Shown piece after piece: positions 34,342-42,666 of a DNA stretch of 64,000 bases. The translations under genes were made by a program, and so were the position numbers. How positions within the stretch are numbered: the first letter of the stretch is position 1; each line of letters begins with the position of its first letter. The notes below the pieces were generated by a model. That model saw only the letters and a list, made by a program, of their open reading frames with translations, made no database searches and was not told where the DNA came from. The stretch lies in the NCBI RefSeq assembly GCF_004331465.1, contig NZ_SJKB01000005.1, positions 186,001 to 250,000 of the forward strand, read 5' to 3'. This DNA comes from Kribbella pittospori. GTDB taxonomy: Bacteria > Actinomycetota > Actinomycetes > Propionibacteriales > Kribbellaceae.

Positions 34342-35679
34342 ATGAGAAGAATCGGTACGACGGCACTGGCCTGCGCGGCCCTGCTGGTGGTTGCCGGATG
34401 CAACGGAACCTCAGTGTCCGACACCAACGCCGGCGGTGGCTCGGACGGCAAGGACGGCAAGGGTGAGGTCAGCGGCAAGCTGCAGCTCACCTTCTGGGGC
34501 GGCGCGGCCCGGGCCCAGAAGACGAACGCGGTCGCCGACATGTTCGCGAAGGAGCACTCCGGTGTCACCATCGACCGGCAGAACGCGGACTTCGGCAACT
34601 ACTTCAACAAGCTGAACATCCAGGCGTCGAGCCACACCCTGCCCTGCGTCATGCAGTTGCAGGGCCGTCAGCTGAACGACTACACCAAACGCAAGGTCCT
34701 GCTTCCGTTGGACCCGATGATCTCCTCCGGCGCGATCAAGGTCGACGACATCCCGAAGGAGATCGTCGACACCGGTCGCGGCCCGGACGGCAAGCTCTAC
34801 TTCCTCCCGTACGGCGCGGCGTACGACGCCGTCGGTGTGAACCAGACCATGGCCGATCAGGCGGGTGTCGGGCTACCACCGGATGGCTACGACTGGACGC
34901 AGTACACGGAGTGGATGACCAAGGCCTCGGCCAAGCTGCCGAAGGGGACGTTCGCCGCCGGGTCGCGAGGTGGGCTGCCGAACTACTTCATCGCGTACCA
35001 ACTGGCCAACGGCAAGCAGTTGTTCACCGACGACGGGAAGCTGGGCTTCACCAAGGAGTCGCTGGTCGAGTACTGGAACATGTGGGAGAAGCTCCGCACC
35101 GCCGGTACGACGATGGGCGCGGACGCCCAGGCGGACGAGCCGGAAGGCGCCGAGCAAGGCTTCATTGCCCAGGGCAAGTTGCTCACCGACAGCATTCCCG
35201 GCAACGCGCTGACGCCGGCGTCCGCGACGCTGGCCACCAAGCCCGGTGGGCAGAAGCTGACCACGCTGCCGATGCCGTCCGGCCCGTCCGGCGGCGGGAA
35301 CGCGATGTTCACCTCCGGCTTCGCGATTCCGACGAACTGCGACAACATTCCGACCGCGGCGGCGTTCATCGACTTCTTCACCAACAACCCGGAGGCCGGC
35401 TCGGTGTTCAAGTCCGACAACGGTGCGGCGACGAACCAGAAGGTCCTGCAGGCGCAGATCGACGACCCGAAGCTGGCGCCGCTGAAGAAGCACGAGCTCG
35501 AGCTGTACCAGCAGATCGTGGCGAAGAAGCCGCCGACGATCCTCTACCCGCCGGGCTACCAGGCGACCTTCGAGTCGGCGTTCACCCGCGCGTACGAGGA
35601 GATTGCCTTCGGCAAGAAGAGTGTGCAGCAGGCGGCCGACTCCTTCTTCACCGAGGCGAATGCGGGGCTGGGGGGCTGA
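34342..35679 (+). CDS. Sugar ABC transporter substrate-binding lipoprotein
   Basis: A 445-residue lipoprotein: signal peptide RRIGTTALACAALLVVAGC with lipobox VAGC, a Gly/Asp/Lys-rich linker, then a type I SBP fold (LQLTFWGGAARAQ, LYFLPYGAAYDAVGVN, AFIDFFTNNPEAG). It is acylated, so it depends on lipoprotein processing such as Lnt. ATG at 34342 behind GGAGAT is preferred over GTG at 34330. Interesting for its position: it lies between the permeases and the CoA genes, in contrast to the usual SBP-first order. The stop overlaps the next ATG (TGATG). Confidence 0.92.
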   Translation: MRRIGTTALACAALLVVAGCNGTSVSDTNAGGGSDGKDGKGEVSGKLQLTFWGGAARAQKTNAVADMFAKEHSGVTIDRQNADFGNYFNKLNIQASSHTLPCVMQLQGRQLNDYTKRKVLLPLDPMISSGAIKVDDIPKEIVDTGRGPDGKLYFLPYGAAYDAVGVNQTMADQAGVGLPPDGYDWTQYTEWMTKASAKLPKGTFAAGSRGGLPNYFIAYQLANGKQLFTDDGKLGFTKESLVEYWNMWEKLRTAGTTMGADAQADEPEGAEQGFIAQGKLLTDSIPGNALTPASATLATKPGGQKLTTLPMPSGPSGGGNAMFTSGFAIPTNCDNIPTAAAFIDFFTNNPEAGSVFKSDNGAATNQKVLQAQIDDPKLAPLKKHELELYQQIVAKKPPTILYPPGYQATFESAFTRAYEEIAFGKKSVQQAADSFFTEANAGLGG

Positions 35680-36830
35680 TGACCGATCCGACGGGGGCGC
35701 TCGACGGCTTGCGGGTGCTGGACCTCACGCAGGTGATGGCCGGACCGTTCTGCACGATGCTGCTGGCCGACCTGGGCGCGGACGTGATCAAGATCGAGAA
35801 CCCGCGCACCGGCGACCAGACCAGGCGGTCCTGGGGCTATCCCGTCCACGGCGAGGACAGTCGTGCGTTCCTCGCCCTGAACCGGAACAAGCGCAGCGTC
35901 TGCCTGGACCTGAAGGAACCGGACGACCTGGCAGCGTTCCGGCGGCTGGTGGAGTCGGCGGACGTGGTCGTGGAGAACTTCCGCCCCGGCGTGACGCGCC
36001 GGCTCGGCGTCGACTACGACACCCTGGCCGCGATCAACCCGCGGCTGATCTACGCCAGCGTTTCCGGCTTCGGCCAGACCGGCCCGTACGCCGACCGGCC
36101 CGGGTACGACCTGATCGCGCAGGCGATGTCCGGGGTCATGAGCATCACCGGCACGTCCGACGGCACACCGGTCAAGTGCGGTCTGCCAGTCGGCGACCTC
36201 GGCGCCGGGATGTTCTGTGCCCTCGGCATCGTGGCCGCCGTCCACGCCCGAGCGAGGACTGGGGAGGGGCAGTACGTCGAGACGTCGCTCTTCGAGGCCG
36301 CATTGGCCATGTCGGTCTGGGAGTCGACGGAGTACTGGGCCACCGGTCAGGTCCCGCAGCCGCTGGGTTCGGCGAACCGTATGTCGGCGCCGTACCAGGC
36401 ACTGCGCACGAAGGACGGGTACGTGACGCTGGGCGCGAACAATGAGCGCCTCTGGCAACGACTGTGTGCAGCTCTGGAAGCGACCGACCTCGAAGCGGAC
36501 CCGCGCTTCGTGACCAATACCGATCGGATGGCGCACCGCGACGAACTGGCCGCCGAGCTCGAGGAACGGCTGGCCTCCGGTACGACCGACGAGTGGGTGG
36601 CGCTGCTGCTCGACGCCGGCGTACCGGCCGGACCGATTCGCGACTACCAGCAGGTGCTGGACGAGGATCCCCACGTCAAGGCGCGTGGCATGGTGCAGGA
36701 GGTTGACCACCCGGTCGAGGGACGGGTCCGGGTCCTCGGGTCGCCCGTCCGGATGAGCGGGACACCGGCGCGGATCCGGCGGCATCCACCCTTGCTCGGC
36801 GAGCACACGGAGGAGGTCCTCGGCGAATGA
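35679..36830 (+). CDS. CaiB/BaiF family CoA-transferase (class III)
   Basis: A 383-residue enzyme that moves CoA between carboxylic acids. Typical segments are GLRVLDLTQVMAGPFCTMLL, ADVIKIENPRTGDQTR, NRNKRSVCLDLK, VENFRPGV and SGFGQTGPYADRPGYDLI. The catalytic Asp (as in formyl-CoA transferase) is Asp173 in GLPVGDLGAGM. The ATG at 35679 overlaps the binding protein stop. It is followed by a crotonase, so the imported substrate is probably converted to an acid and activated as a CoA thioester, unusual for a CUT1 sugar operon. Confidence 0.93.
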   Translation: MTDPTGALDGLRVLDLTQVMAGPFCTMLLADLGADVIKIENPRTGDQTRRSWGYPVHGEDSRAFLALNRNKRSVCLDLKEPDDLAAFRRLVESADVVVENFRPGVTRRLGVDYDTLAAINPRLIYASVSGFGQTGPYADRPGYDLIAQAMSGVMSITGTSDGTPVKCGLPVGDLGAGMFCALGIVAAVHARARTGEGQYVETSLFEAALAMSVWESTEYWATGQVPQPLGSANRMSAPYQALRTKDGYVTLGANNERLWQRLCAALEATDLEADPRFVTNTDRMAHRDELAAELEERLASGTTDEWVALLLDAGVPAGPIRDYQQVLDEDPHVKARGMVQEVDHPVEGRVRVLGSPVRMSGTPARIRRHPPLLGEHTEEVLGE

Positions 36831-37594
36831 GTTCGCTGGAGGTCGAACGCGACGGCGCGATCCTGCGGCTGACCCTGTCGAACCCGGGCCGCCGCAACGC
36901 GATCACCTGGCCGATGTATGACGCCTTGGAGCAGGTCGAGTCGACCGTCGACGGCGATCACGGCATCCGGGTGGTGGTACTGCGGGGAGCCGGCGGCGAG
37001 GCGTTCGCCGCCGGGACGGACATCCGGCAGTTCACCGACTTCACCACCGGCGAGCAGGGTGTCGAGTACGAGCGCCGCGTCGGTCGCGTGCTCGGGTCAC
37101 TCCTACGGGTCCGGGTCCCGGTCGTCGCAGTGGTCGAAGGTCCTGCGGTCGGCGCCGGGCTGGCGCTGGCGGCGTGCAGTGACCTGGTGGTCGCGACACC
37201 GGACGCCGTGTTCGGCGCGCCGGTCGCCAGGACGCTTGGCAACACGCTGCCGCCGGTGGTTCTGGCGCGGCTGTTCCAGCGGCTCGGTGCCGGCCGGACG
37301 ATGGCGATGGTGCTGACGGCTCGGTTGCTCTCGGCAACGGAGGTGGACGGCTTCGTCACAGAGGTGATCGAACGCGAGCAGCTGACGACCCGAGTCGACG
37401 ACCTGTTGGAGCGGATCTGCTCCAACGCACCGCTCACGCTCGCGGCACTGAAGGAGGTCGAGCGGCGGGTCCTTCGTGACGGGGCGGCCGCGGAGGCGGA
37501 CGACGTACTGGCGGCTGTGTATGCGAGCCGCGACTTCCAGGCCGGTGTGGCCGGCTTCCTCAACCACGAACCTGTCGAGTGGGAGGGACGATGA
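36827..37594 (+). CDS. Crotonase-fold enoyl-CoA hydratase/isomerase
   Basis: A 255-residue CoA-binding enzyme. The first oxyanion segment is EAFAAGTDIRQFTDF and the second EGPAVGAGLALAACSDLVV. By eye alignment the two catalytic glutamates of enoyl-CoA hydratase are missing: the first falls in FGAPVARTLGN and the second in RTMAMVLTAR. So it may catalyse isomerisation, decarboxylation, hydrolysis or another crotonase reaction instead of simple hydration. It overlaps its neighbours by four bases on both sides. Confidence 0.87.
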   Translation: MSSLEVERDGAILRLTLSNPGRRNAITWPMYDALEQVESTVDGDHGIRVVVLRGAGGEAFAAGTDIRQFTDFTTGEQGVEYERRVGRVLGSLLRVRVPVVAVVEGPAVGAGLALAACSDLVVATPDAVFGAPVARTLGNTLPPVVLARLFQRLGAGRTMAMVLTARLLSATEVDGFVTEVIEREQLTTRVDDLLERICSNAPLTLAALKEVERRVLRDGAAAEADDVLAAVYASRDFQAGVAGFLNHEPVEWEGR

Positions 37595-38436
37595 CGGTCA
37601 TCGACGCGCACCACCACTTCTGGCGAGTGGCGGCGCAGGACCAGCCCTGGCGGGACGACCGGCACGACGCCATCGCGCGCGACTATACCCCCGATGACCT
37701 CGCCACCGAGCTCGCCGCGGCGGGGGTCGACCAGACGATCCTGATCCAGTCGGTCGACGAGTCGGCCGAGAACGACCGGCTGGTGCGTTCTGCGGCCGAG
37801 GCGCCGTACGTCGGAGCGATCGTCGGATGGCTGCCGCTGTCTGATCCGGCCGCGGCCCGCGCCGAGTGGAAGCGCAGCGGGGACGCCTTCCACGGGGTGC
37901 GATGTCTTGTCGGCCGGGACCCCCTGGAGTGGCTGAGCCGGCTGGAGACGGTCGAGTTGTTCACGGATCTGGCTGCGGCCGGGGTGAGCTGGGACGTCGT
38001 ACCGGTGACCGCCGAGCAGACCGCCGCGGTGATCGGACTCGCCGAGGCCGTGCCGGATCTGAGGATCATTGTCGACCACCTCGGCCGGCCGCCGATCGAC
38101 AGCGGCGGGTGGGAGCCGTGGGCGACCCAACTCGCTCACCTCGCCGCTTCACCACAGGTCGCGCTGAAGGTGTCGCTCGGCATCGACCTGCTCACCGCCT
38201 TACCCACTTGGCCGGATGAGGTCGATCGCTACGTCGCCTGGGCGGTCGAGTGCTTCGGCGCCGATCGGCTCATGCTCGCCAGCAACTGGCCGGTGGTCCT
38301 ACTGCGCGCGTCGTACCAGGACGCCTGGTCGGCGCTCCGCTCGACCGTCGAACGGAACGTCACAACCCCCGATGAACTCGCGGCCGTGCTCGGAGGCACC
38401 GCCGCTCACAACTACCGAACGAAAGGTCAGCCCTGA
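37591..38436 (+). CDS. Amidohydrolase-2 family TIM-barrel protein (lactonase-like)
   Basis: A 281-residue protein of the Amidohydro_2 family, which includes L-fuconolactonase, L-rhamnonolactonase and 2-pyrone-4,6-dicarboxylate lactonase. It begins VIDAHHHFW with the metal HxH pair; HLGRPP and a late LMLASNWPV (the Asp/Asn strand-8 position, here with Asn replacing the more common Asp) follow. The likely job is hydrolysis of a sugar lactone. ATG at 37591 is chosen because it overlaps the crotonase stop and follows GGGAGGG. Confidence 0.88.
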   Translation: MTVIDAHHHFWRVAAQDQPWRDDRHDAIARDYTPDDLATELAAAGVDQTILIQSVDESAENDRLVRSAAEAPYVGAIVGWLPLSDPAAARAEWKRSGDAFHGVRCLVGRDPLEWLSRLETVELFTDLAAAGVSWDVVPVTAEQTAAVIGLAEAVPDLRIIVDHLGRPPIDSGGWEPWATQLAHLAASPQVALKVSLGIDLLTALPTWPDEVDRYVAWAVECFGADRLMLASNWPVVLLRASYQDAWSALRSTVERNVTTPDELAAVLGGTAAHNYRTKGQP

Positions 38437-39173
38437 TGACGGAGACTGCCAAGCCGAACGACCTGTCCAGCCTCTACAAGCATCTGCGGGTGGTGGATGT
38501 CGCCGACGCGCTCGACGGCATCGGGTACTTCGACATCGGGCTGATGTCGCCCGAGGTCAGGCCGCTGTGGCTCGGGATGAAGTTCTGGGGCCGCGCCGCG
38601 ACGATCCGCGCGGTGCCGTCGAACCGGCCGATGTGGAAACTGGAGAGCACCCAGGACATCGTCGAGGCGCACCGGATCTGGTTCGAGGAGACCGGCAACG
38701 TGAAACTGCCCGGCGACCTCGAGCCCGGGCACGTGGTGGTGATGGACGCCGGCGGTGGCAAGGAGGTCGGGTTCTGGGGTTCGGAGAACGGGATGGGTGC
38801 GGTCAAGGCCGGTGCGGCCGGCATCGTCACCGACGGGTACTGCCGCGACACCGCCGAGATCGTTGCCCAGCGCACCCCGATCTGCTCCCGCGCCCGGGGC
38901 CGCACGATCATCCCCGGCCGGATCAAGGTGGTCGAGACACAGACCACCGTCGCCTGTGGCGGCACGCAGGTGAGCCCCGGCGACATGGTCGGCTGTGATG
39001 ACGACGGCGTCATCGTGGTCCCGGCCGAGGTCGCCGACGAGGTCGCGGTCCACGCCCGCGCGATCCTGCTCGCAGACATGCGGGCCCGCCGCAAGCACTA
39101 CGAGGCCCTCGGCATCAAGCCGGACACCTCAGTCGACTACGAGGCAGTCGAGGCGTACTACGCCGGCGTCTAA
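38436..39173 (+). CDS. RraA/HMG aldolase-like protein
   Basis: A 245-residue member of the RraA-like family (old annotation: dimethylmenaquinone methyltransferase). Metal/substrate residues are in KAGAAGIVTDGYCRDTAEI (Arg-Asp pair) after a glycine-rich strand GGGKEVGFWG. Class II aldolases of this family split 4-hydroxy-4-methyl-2-oxoglutarate or decarboxylate oxaloacetate; RraA itself regulates RNase E. In this operon an aldolase or decarboxylase is more plausible than an RNase regulator. It is the last gene; its 3' end faces the reverse FAD gene after five bases. Confidence 0.88.
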   Translation: MTETAKPNDLSSLYKHLRVVDVADALDGIGYFDIGLMSPEVRPLWLGMKFWGRAATIRAVPSNRPMWKLESTQDIVEAHRIWFEETGNVKLPGDLEPGHVVVMDAGGGKEVGFWGSENGMGAVKAGAAGIVTDGYCRDTAEIVAQRTPICSRARGRTIIPGRIKVVETQTTVACGGTQVSPGDMVGCDDDGVIVVPAEVADEVAVHARAILLADMRARRKHYEALGIKPDTSVDYEAVEAYYAGV

Positions 39174-39178
39174 GGCAA

Positions 39179-40807
39179 TCAGCCGATCGGTGTCGCTCCT
39201 CTTGTCCGGACGTCCTCCGGCCAGCGGAGGGGGACACCGAGGCTGGACAGCACGCGCTGGAAATCGGTGAGCTTGCGCTCGTCGGCCCGGACCGCGCGAG
39301 GGATGTCACCGGTGTGGACACAGTGCTCTGCCAGGGCACCACTCACTTCCCCGATGTTCCACTCGACCGGGTGGAGGCGATAGCAGCCGTTCGTGACGTG
39401 CGTCGTACCGATGTTCTTCGCGGCCGGAAGGAGGTTGTCGACGCGGACCGGGAGCAGTGCACCGAGCGGGATCTGGAACGGCCAGGTCGCCAGGTCGATG
39501 TATGTGCGCGGGCCGCCCGGTCCACCGGTGCTCGGGTGGAGGTCGAGCCGGTAGTGGCCGATCCCCACTGAGTCGTGGAAGTCCTCAGCGCCGATGAGGT
39601 CGCCGCGGGCGGTCACGCTGATGTGCTGCTCGGTCACCGTCGTCTCGGCGCGGATCCGCCGCGCCTCGCGCACGTACGGGTACAGCGCGAGGCCGTCGGG
39701 TCCGTCGCCGGTGAGGTCACCGCGCAATCGTAGGCTGCGGTAGCCGACGCCGCCGTCGAGCCGTGGTGCCTCGGTCTGCATCCAGTACAGGTAGGACAGG
39801 CTGAGCTGGCGTGCCCGCTCCTCGTGCGTACGCCGCTCGTCCGCAGTGACCCCGGTCAGCGGACCGAGCCAGTAGTCGATGGCCGGCCAGTTCACGAGGG
39901 TGACGTCGCGGATCCCCGAGTCCGGCGTGAAGTTGGCGTGATCGAGGATCCGGCGGAAGTGCCACAGATCGCAGCCGTCGCGACCGGGGTAGTGCGGCGG
40001 ATCCTGGAAGATCGGCCGGTGGTGCGGGCTCAGCGAATCGGGGAAGACCTCCCACCAGGACAGCTGCTTGTCCGGCCAGAAGTCGGCCTTGTACGCGTTC
40101 CAGAAGTCGTACTCCGCAGGCCGATCGATCGTGTGGTCCTCGCCCGGCCGGTGCTCGAGCGCGAAGCAGACACTGAACGACTGCTGGTCGAGTGGCTGTG
40201 CCGGTCCGTCCAGAGCGTGTGGCTCGCCGGTCTCGGCGGCGCTCTCCGAGCCGATCACATGCTCGACGCCGCCGAGCTCGAGCAGGTCGCCGAGCTCAGT
40301 GGCGTCGATGAAGACACTGCCGGTGAGCGTGATCTCGGCGCCGGTCTGATTGTTGCGTACGGCCACCGCCTCGAGCCGGTCGCCGTCGACGGAGACCTGG
40401 ACCGGCTCGTGCTCCAGTAGCAGTCGCAGGCGGCCCGAGGCGATCGGGCTCGCGAGCAGATCGGACAGTACGGCGTGGGCAGCCCGCGGTTCGTGGCACA
40501 GCCGGCTGACCCGCCCGTTCCCCGGATTCAGGAACGGATCTGTCGCCGCGTCGAGCGTCAACGGGTAGTTGCGGCGGTAGTGGTCCCGGATCCGGTGGCG
40601 GAGACTCCGGTAGCTCGCCGTCGCGCCGAAGTCCTCGATCCATTCGTTCTCGTCCGGTGGCACCGCCTGTGCGGTGAGCTGCCCGCCGATCCACCGGGTC
40701 TGCTCGGTCAGTACGACGCTGCAGCCCCGGCGTACCGCGGTGAGCGCGGCGGCGATTCCACCGAGCCCGCCGCCCACGATGACGACGTCGGCCTGGATCT
40801 CAGTCAT
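39179..40807 (-). CDS. FAD-dependent oxidoreductase (FAD_oxidored family), copy 1
   Basis: A 542-residue flavoenzyme. FAD binds at DVVIVGGGLGGIAAALTA and the nearby LTEQTRWIGGQ; other conserved blocks are AVPPDENEWIE, PGNGRVSRLCHEPR, FIDATELGDLLELG and a C-terminal NIGTTHVTNGCYRLHPVEW. No signal peptide is seen. It resembles copy 2 at 49537 over the whole length. It is the last gene of a reverse unit with LacI and a sugar importer, so it probably oxidises the imported sugar or glycoside. Reaction unknown. ATG at 40807 is chosen over one 21 bases upstream because GAGAGGAC lies just before it. Confidence 0.88.
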   Translation of the reverse strand: MTEIQADVVIVGGGLGGIAAALTAVRRGCSVVLTEQTRWIGGQLTAQAVPPDENEWIEDFGATASYRSLRHRIRDHYRRNYPLTLDAATDPFLNPGNGRVSRLCHEPRAAHAVLSDLLASPIASGRLRLLLEHEPVQVSVDGDRLEAVAVRNNQTGAEITLTGSVFIDATELGDLLELGGVEHVIGSESAAETGEPHALDGPAQPLDQQSFSVCFALEHRPGEDHTIDRPAEYDFWNAYKADFWPDKQLSWWEVFPDSLSPHHRPIFQDPPHYPGRDGCDLWHFRRILDHANFTPDSGIRDVTLVNWPAIDYWLGPLTGVTADERRTHEERARQLSLSYLYWMQTEAPRLDGGVGYRSLRLRGDLTGDGPDGLALYPYVREARRIRAETTVTEQHISVTARGDLIGAEDFHDSVGIGHYRLDLHPSTGGPGGPRTYIDLATWPFQIPLGALLPVRVDNLLPAAKNIGTTHVTNGCYRLHPVEWNIGEVSGALAEHCVHTGDIPRAVRADERKLTDFQRVLSSLGVPLRWPEDVRTRGATPIG

Positions 40808-40833
40808 GGGGTCCTCTCGAATCGGCATGCTCG

Positions 40834-41706
40834 TCAGCCCTTGATCCCGCCGTCGGCGAGACCGCTGATGAAGGCTCGCTGGTTGAACGCGAACACCACG
40901 AGCACCGGCACGGTCACGAGTACGGCGCCCGCCAGCACCGGCCCGTACTGCACGTTCCCGCTGGTGAGGAACTTCGCCAGCGCCAGTTGCACGGTGTTCA
41001 TCGAGTCCGTGTTGGTGATCACCAGCGGCCAGAGGAAGTCGTCCCAGATCCCGGTGAAGGCGAAGACTCCGAGGGTCGCGATCAGGGGCTTGGCCAGAGG
41101 CAGGTAGATCTGGAAGAAGATCCGCAGTTCACCGGCGCCGTCGGTCCGGGCCGCTTCGGCCAGTTCGTCGGGGAACTCCAGGAAGTACTGCCTGGACAGG
41201 AAGATGTTGAGCGGCGTGACGAGATACGGCAGCGCGAGTCCACCGATGCTGTTCAGCAGACCGTAGCCACCGACGCCGAGGATGTCGTTGCCACCGGCAA
41301 GCGGGATCCCCTTGGTGATCAGGAACAGCGGGATCAGCGTCACCGAGACCGGGATCATCGCCGTCGAGATCAATACCGCAAAGACGATGGTGTCGCCGCG
41401 GAACCGCAGCTTGGCGAACGCATAGCCGGCCATGCTCGCGAACAGGCAGTTCGACACCACCACGATGACCGCGACCGCCGAGCTGTTCAGCATGGCGCGT
41501 CCCAGGCCACCACTGGTCAGCGCAGTGACGAAGTTGGCGGTGGTGGGGGACTCCGGGATCAGGTTGCTCGCACTGAACGCCTGATCGGCCGAGGTGAACG
41601 CCAGCGACACCATCCAGATGAATGGCGTCAGCACGACCAGCGTCGCCACACCCAGCGGCAGCAGCGAGACCAGAGTGCGGGCGTGAGCTTTGCTCGAGTG
41701 GGCCAT
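40834..41706 (-). CDS. CUT1 sugar ABC transporter permease (MalG-like)
   Basis: A 290-residue permease with six helices and EAA loop AEAARTDGAGELRIFFQIY; it ends with ISGLADGGIKG, the usual MalG-type tail. The ATG at 41706 lies two bases after the stop of the partner permease. The longer frame upstream was discarded because it lies in that gene. It should form a heterodimer with the product of 41709-42662. Confidence 0.92.
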   Translation of the reverse strand: MAHSSKAHARTLVSLLPLGVATLVVLTPFIWMVSLAFTSADQAFSASNLIPESPTTANFVTALTSGGLGRAMLNSSAVAVIVVVSNCLFASMAGYAFAKLRFRGDTIVFAVLISTAMIPVSVTLIPLFLITKGIPLAGGNDILGVGGYGLLNSIGGLALPYLVTPLNIFLSRQYFLEFPDELAEAARTDGAGELRIFFQIYLPLAKPLIATLGVFAFTGIWDDFLWPLVITNTDSMNTVQLALAKFLTSGNVQYGPVLAGAVLVTVPVLVVFAFNQRAFISGLADGGIKG

Positions 41707-41708
41707 CG

Positions 41709-42662
41709 TCACGACCTCGTCCGCATCATCTGCCGGAGCGAGACGAACGCCACGGCTGAGATCAGCGCGAACAGGACGAAGCCCATCGCGCTCGCCGTTC
41801 CCATGTCGTTGAACTGGAAGGCCTGCTTGTAGATGAGGAAGTTGACCGTCGTGGTCGAGTCCACCGGTCCACCCCGGGTAAGCACGTAGATCTCGCCGAA
41901 CGACTGAGCGAGATAGACGATGTCGGTCACGACGACGTACGTGAGCATCCCGCGCAGACCCGGCAGCGTGACGTACCGGAACTGCGCCCACCGGCCGGCC
42001 CCGTCGACGGCAGCCGCCTCATACAACTCGCGCGAGATCGACTGGAGTCCGGCGAGCAGCAGCACCATGTTGCCGCCGAGGGCCTTCCAGATCCGCATCA
42101 CCGCGACGGACGCCAGCGCCGAACTCGACTCCAGCAGGAACTGCTTCGGCTCGGCGCCGAACCGTCCGAGGATCTGGTTGAACCAGCCCTGTGGGGAGTA
42201 CAGCCACAACCACACCATGCTGACGGCCGTCAGCGAGACCACGTGCGGGACGTACAGCGCGGTACGGAAGAAGCCGATGCCGCGACGACTGCGGTTGACC
42301 AGCAACGCCAGCACCAGTGCCAGGATCACCGCCCCGGGCAGCACGTACAGGACATACTTGCCCGTGACGGCCAGCGAACTCAGGAAGACCGGATCGGTCA
42401 GGATCTTCGTGTAGTTGGAGATCCCCACCGGCTGCGGTCCCGACCGGGACTGCGGGTCGTAGTTGGTGAAGCTGAGGTACAGCCCGTACACCAACGGGAA
42501 CAGATGGAAGATGACGACGTACGCCGCCGCCGGCAGGATGAACAGGACGGCGATCCGCCGCGTTCGCCGGGTGGGGGAGCCACGCCGGGCCGTCCCGCGA
42601 GCGGCCACCTGGTCCGCGGGCGGGCCGGCCTCGGTCGGGGTGAGGGTCGTTGTCTCCGGCAA
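41709..42662 (-). CDS. CUT1 sugar ABC transporter permease (MalF-like)
   Basis: A 317-residue permease. A polar N-terminal tail of about 35 residues precedes helix 1 (IAVLFILPAAAYVVIFHLFP); the EAA loop is YEAAAVDGAGRWAQFRYV and VYLAQSFGEIYVLTRGGP is the conserved late segment. It follows the binding protein by four bases, in the normal order SBP, MalF, MalG. No ATPase gene is present in the unit. Confidence 0.93.
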   Translation of the reverse strand: MPETTTLTPTEAGPPADQVAARGTARRGSPTRRTRRIAVLFILPAAAYVVIFHLFPLVYGLYLSFTNYDPQSRSGPQPVGISNYTKILTDPVFLSSLAVTGKYVLYVLPGAVILALVLALLVNRSRRGIGFFRTALYVPHVVSLTAVSMVWLWLYSPQGWFNQILGRFGAEPKQFLLESSSALASVAVMRIWKALGGNMVLLLAGLQSISRELYEAAAVDGAGRWAQFRYVTLPGLRGMLTYVVVTDIVYLAQSFGEIYVLTRGGPVDSTTTVNFLIYKQAFQFNDMGTASAMGFVLFALISAVAFVSLRQMMRTRS

Positions 42663-42666
42663 GGTC

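Noticed and set aside
34911..35678. Long N-terminal extension of the CoA-transferase frame
   Set aside because: It lies in another frame of the binding protein gene and has shadow-like composition; the real start is the ATG at 35679.
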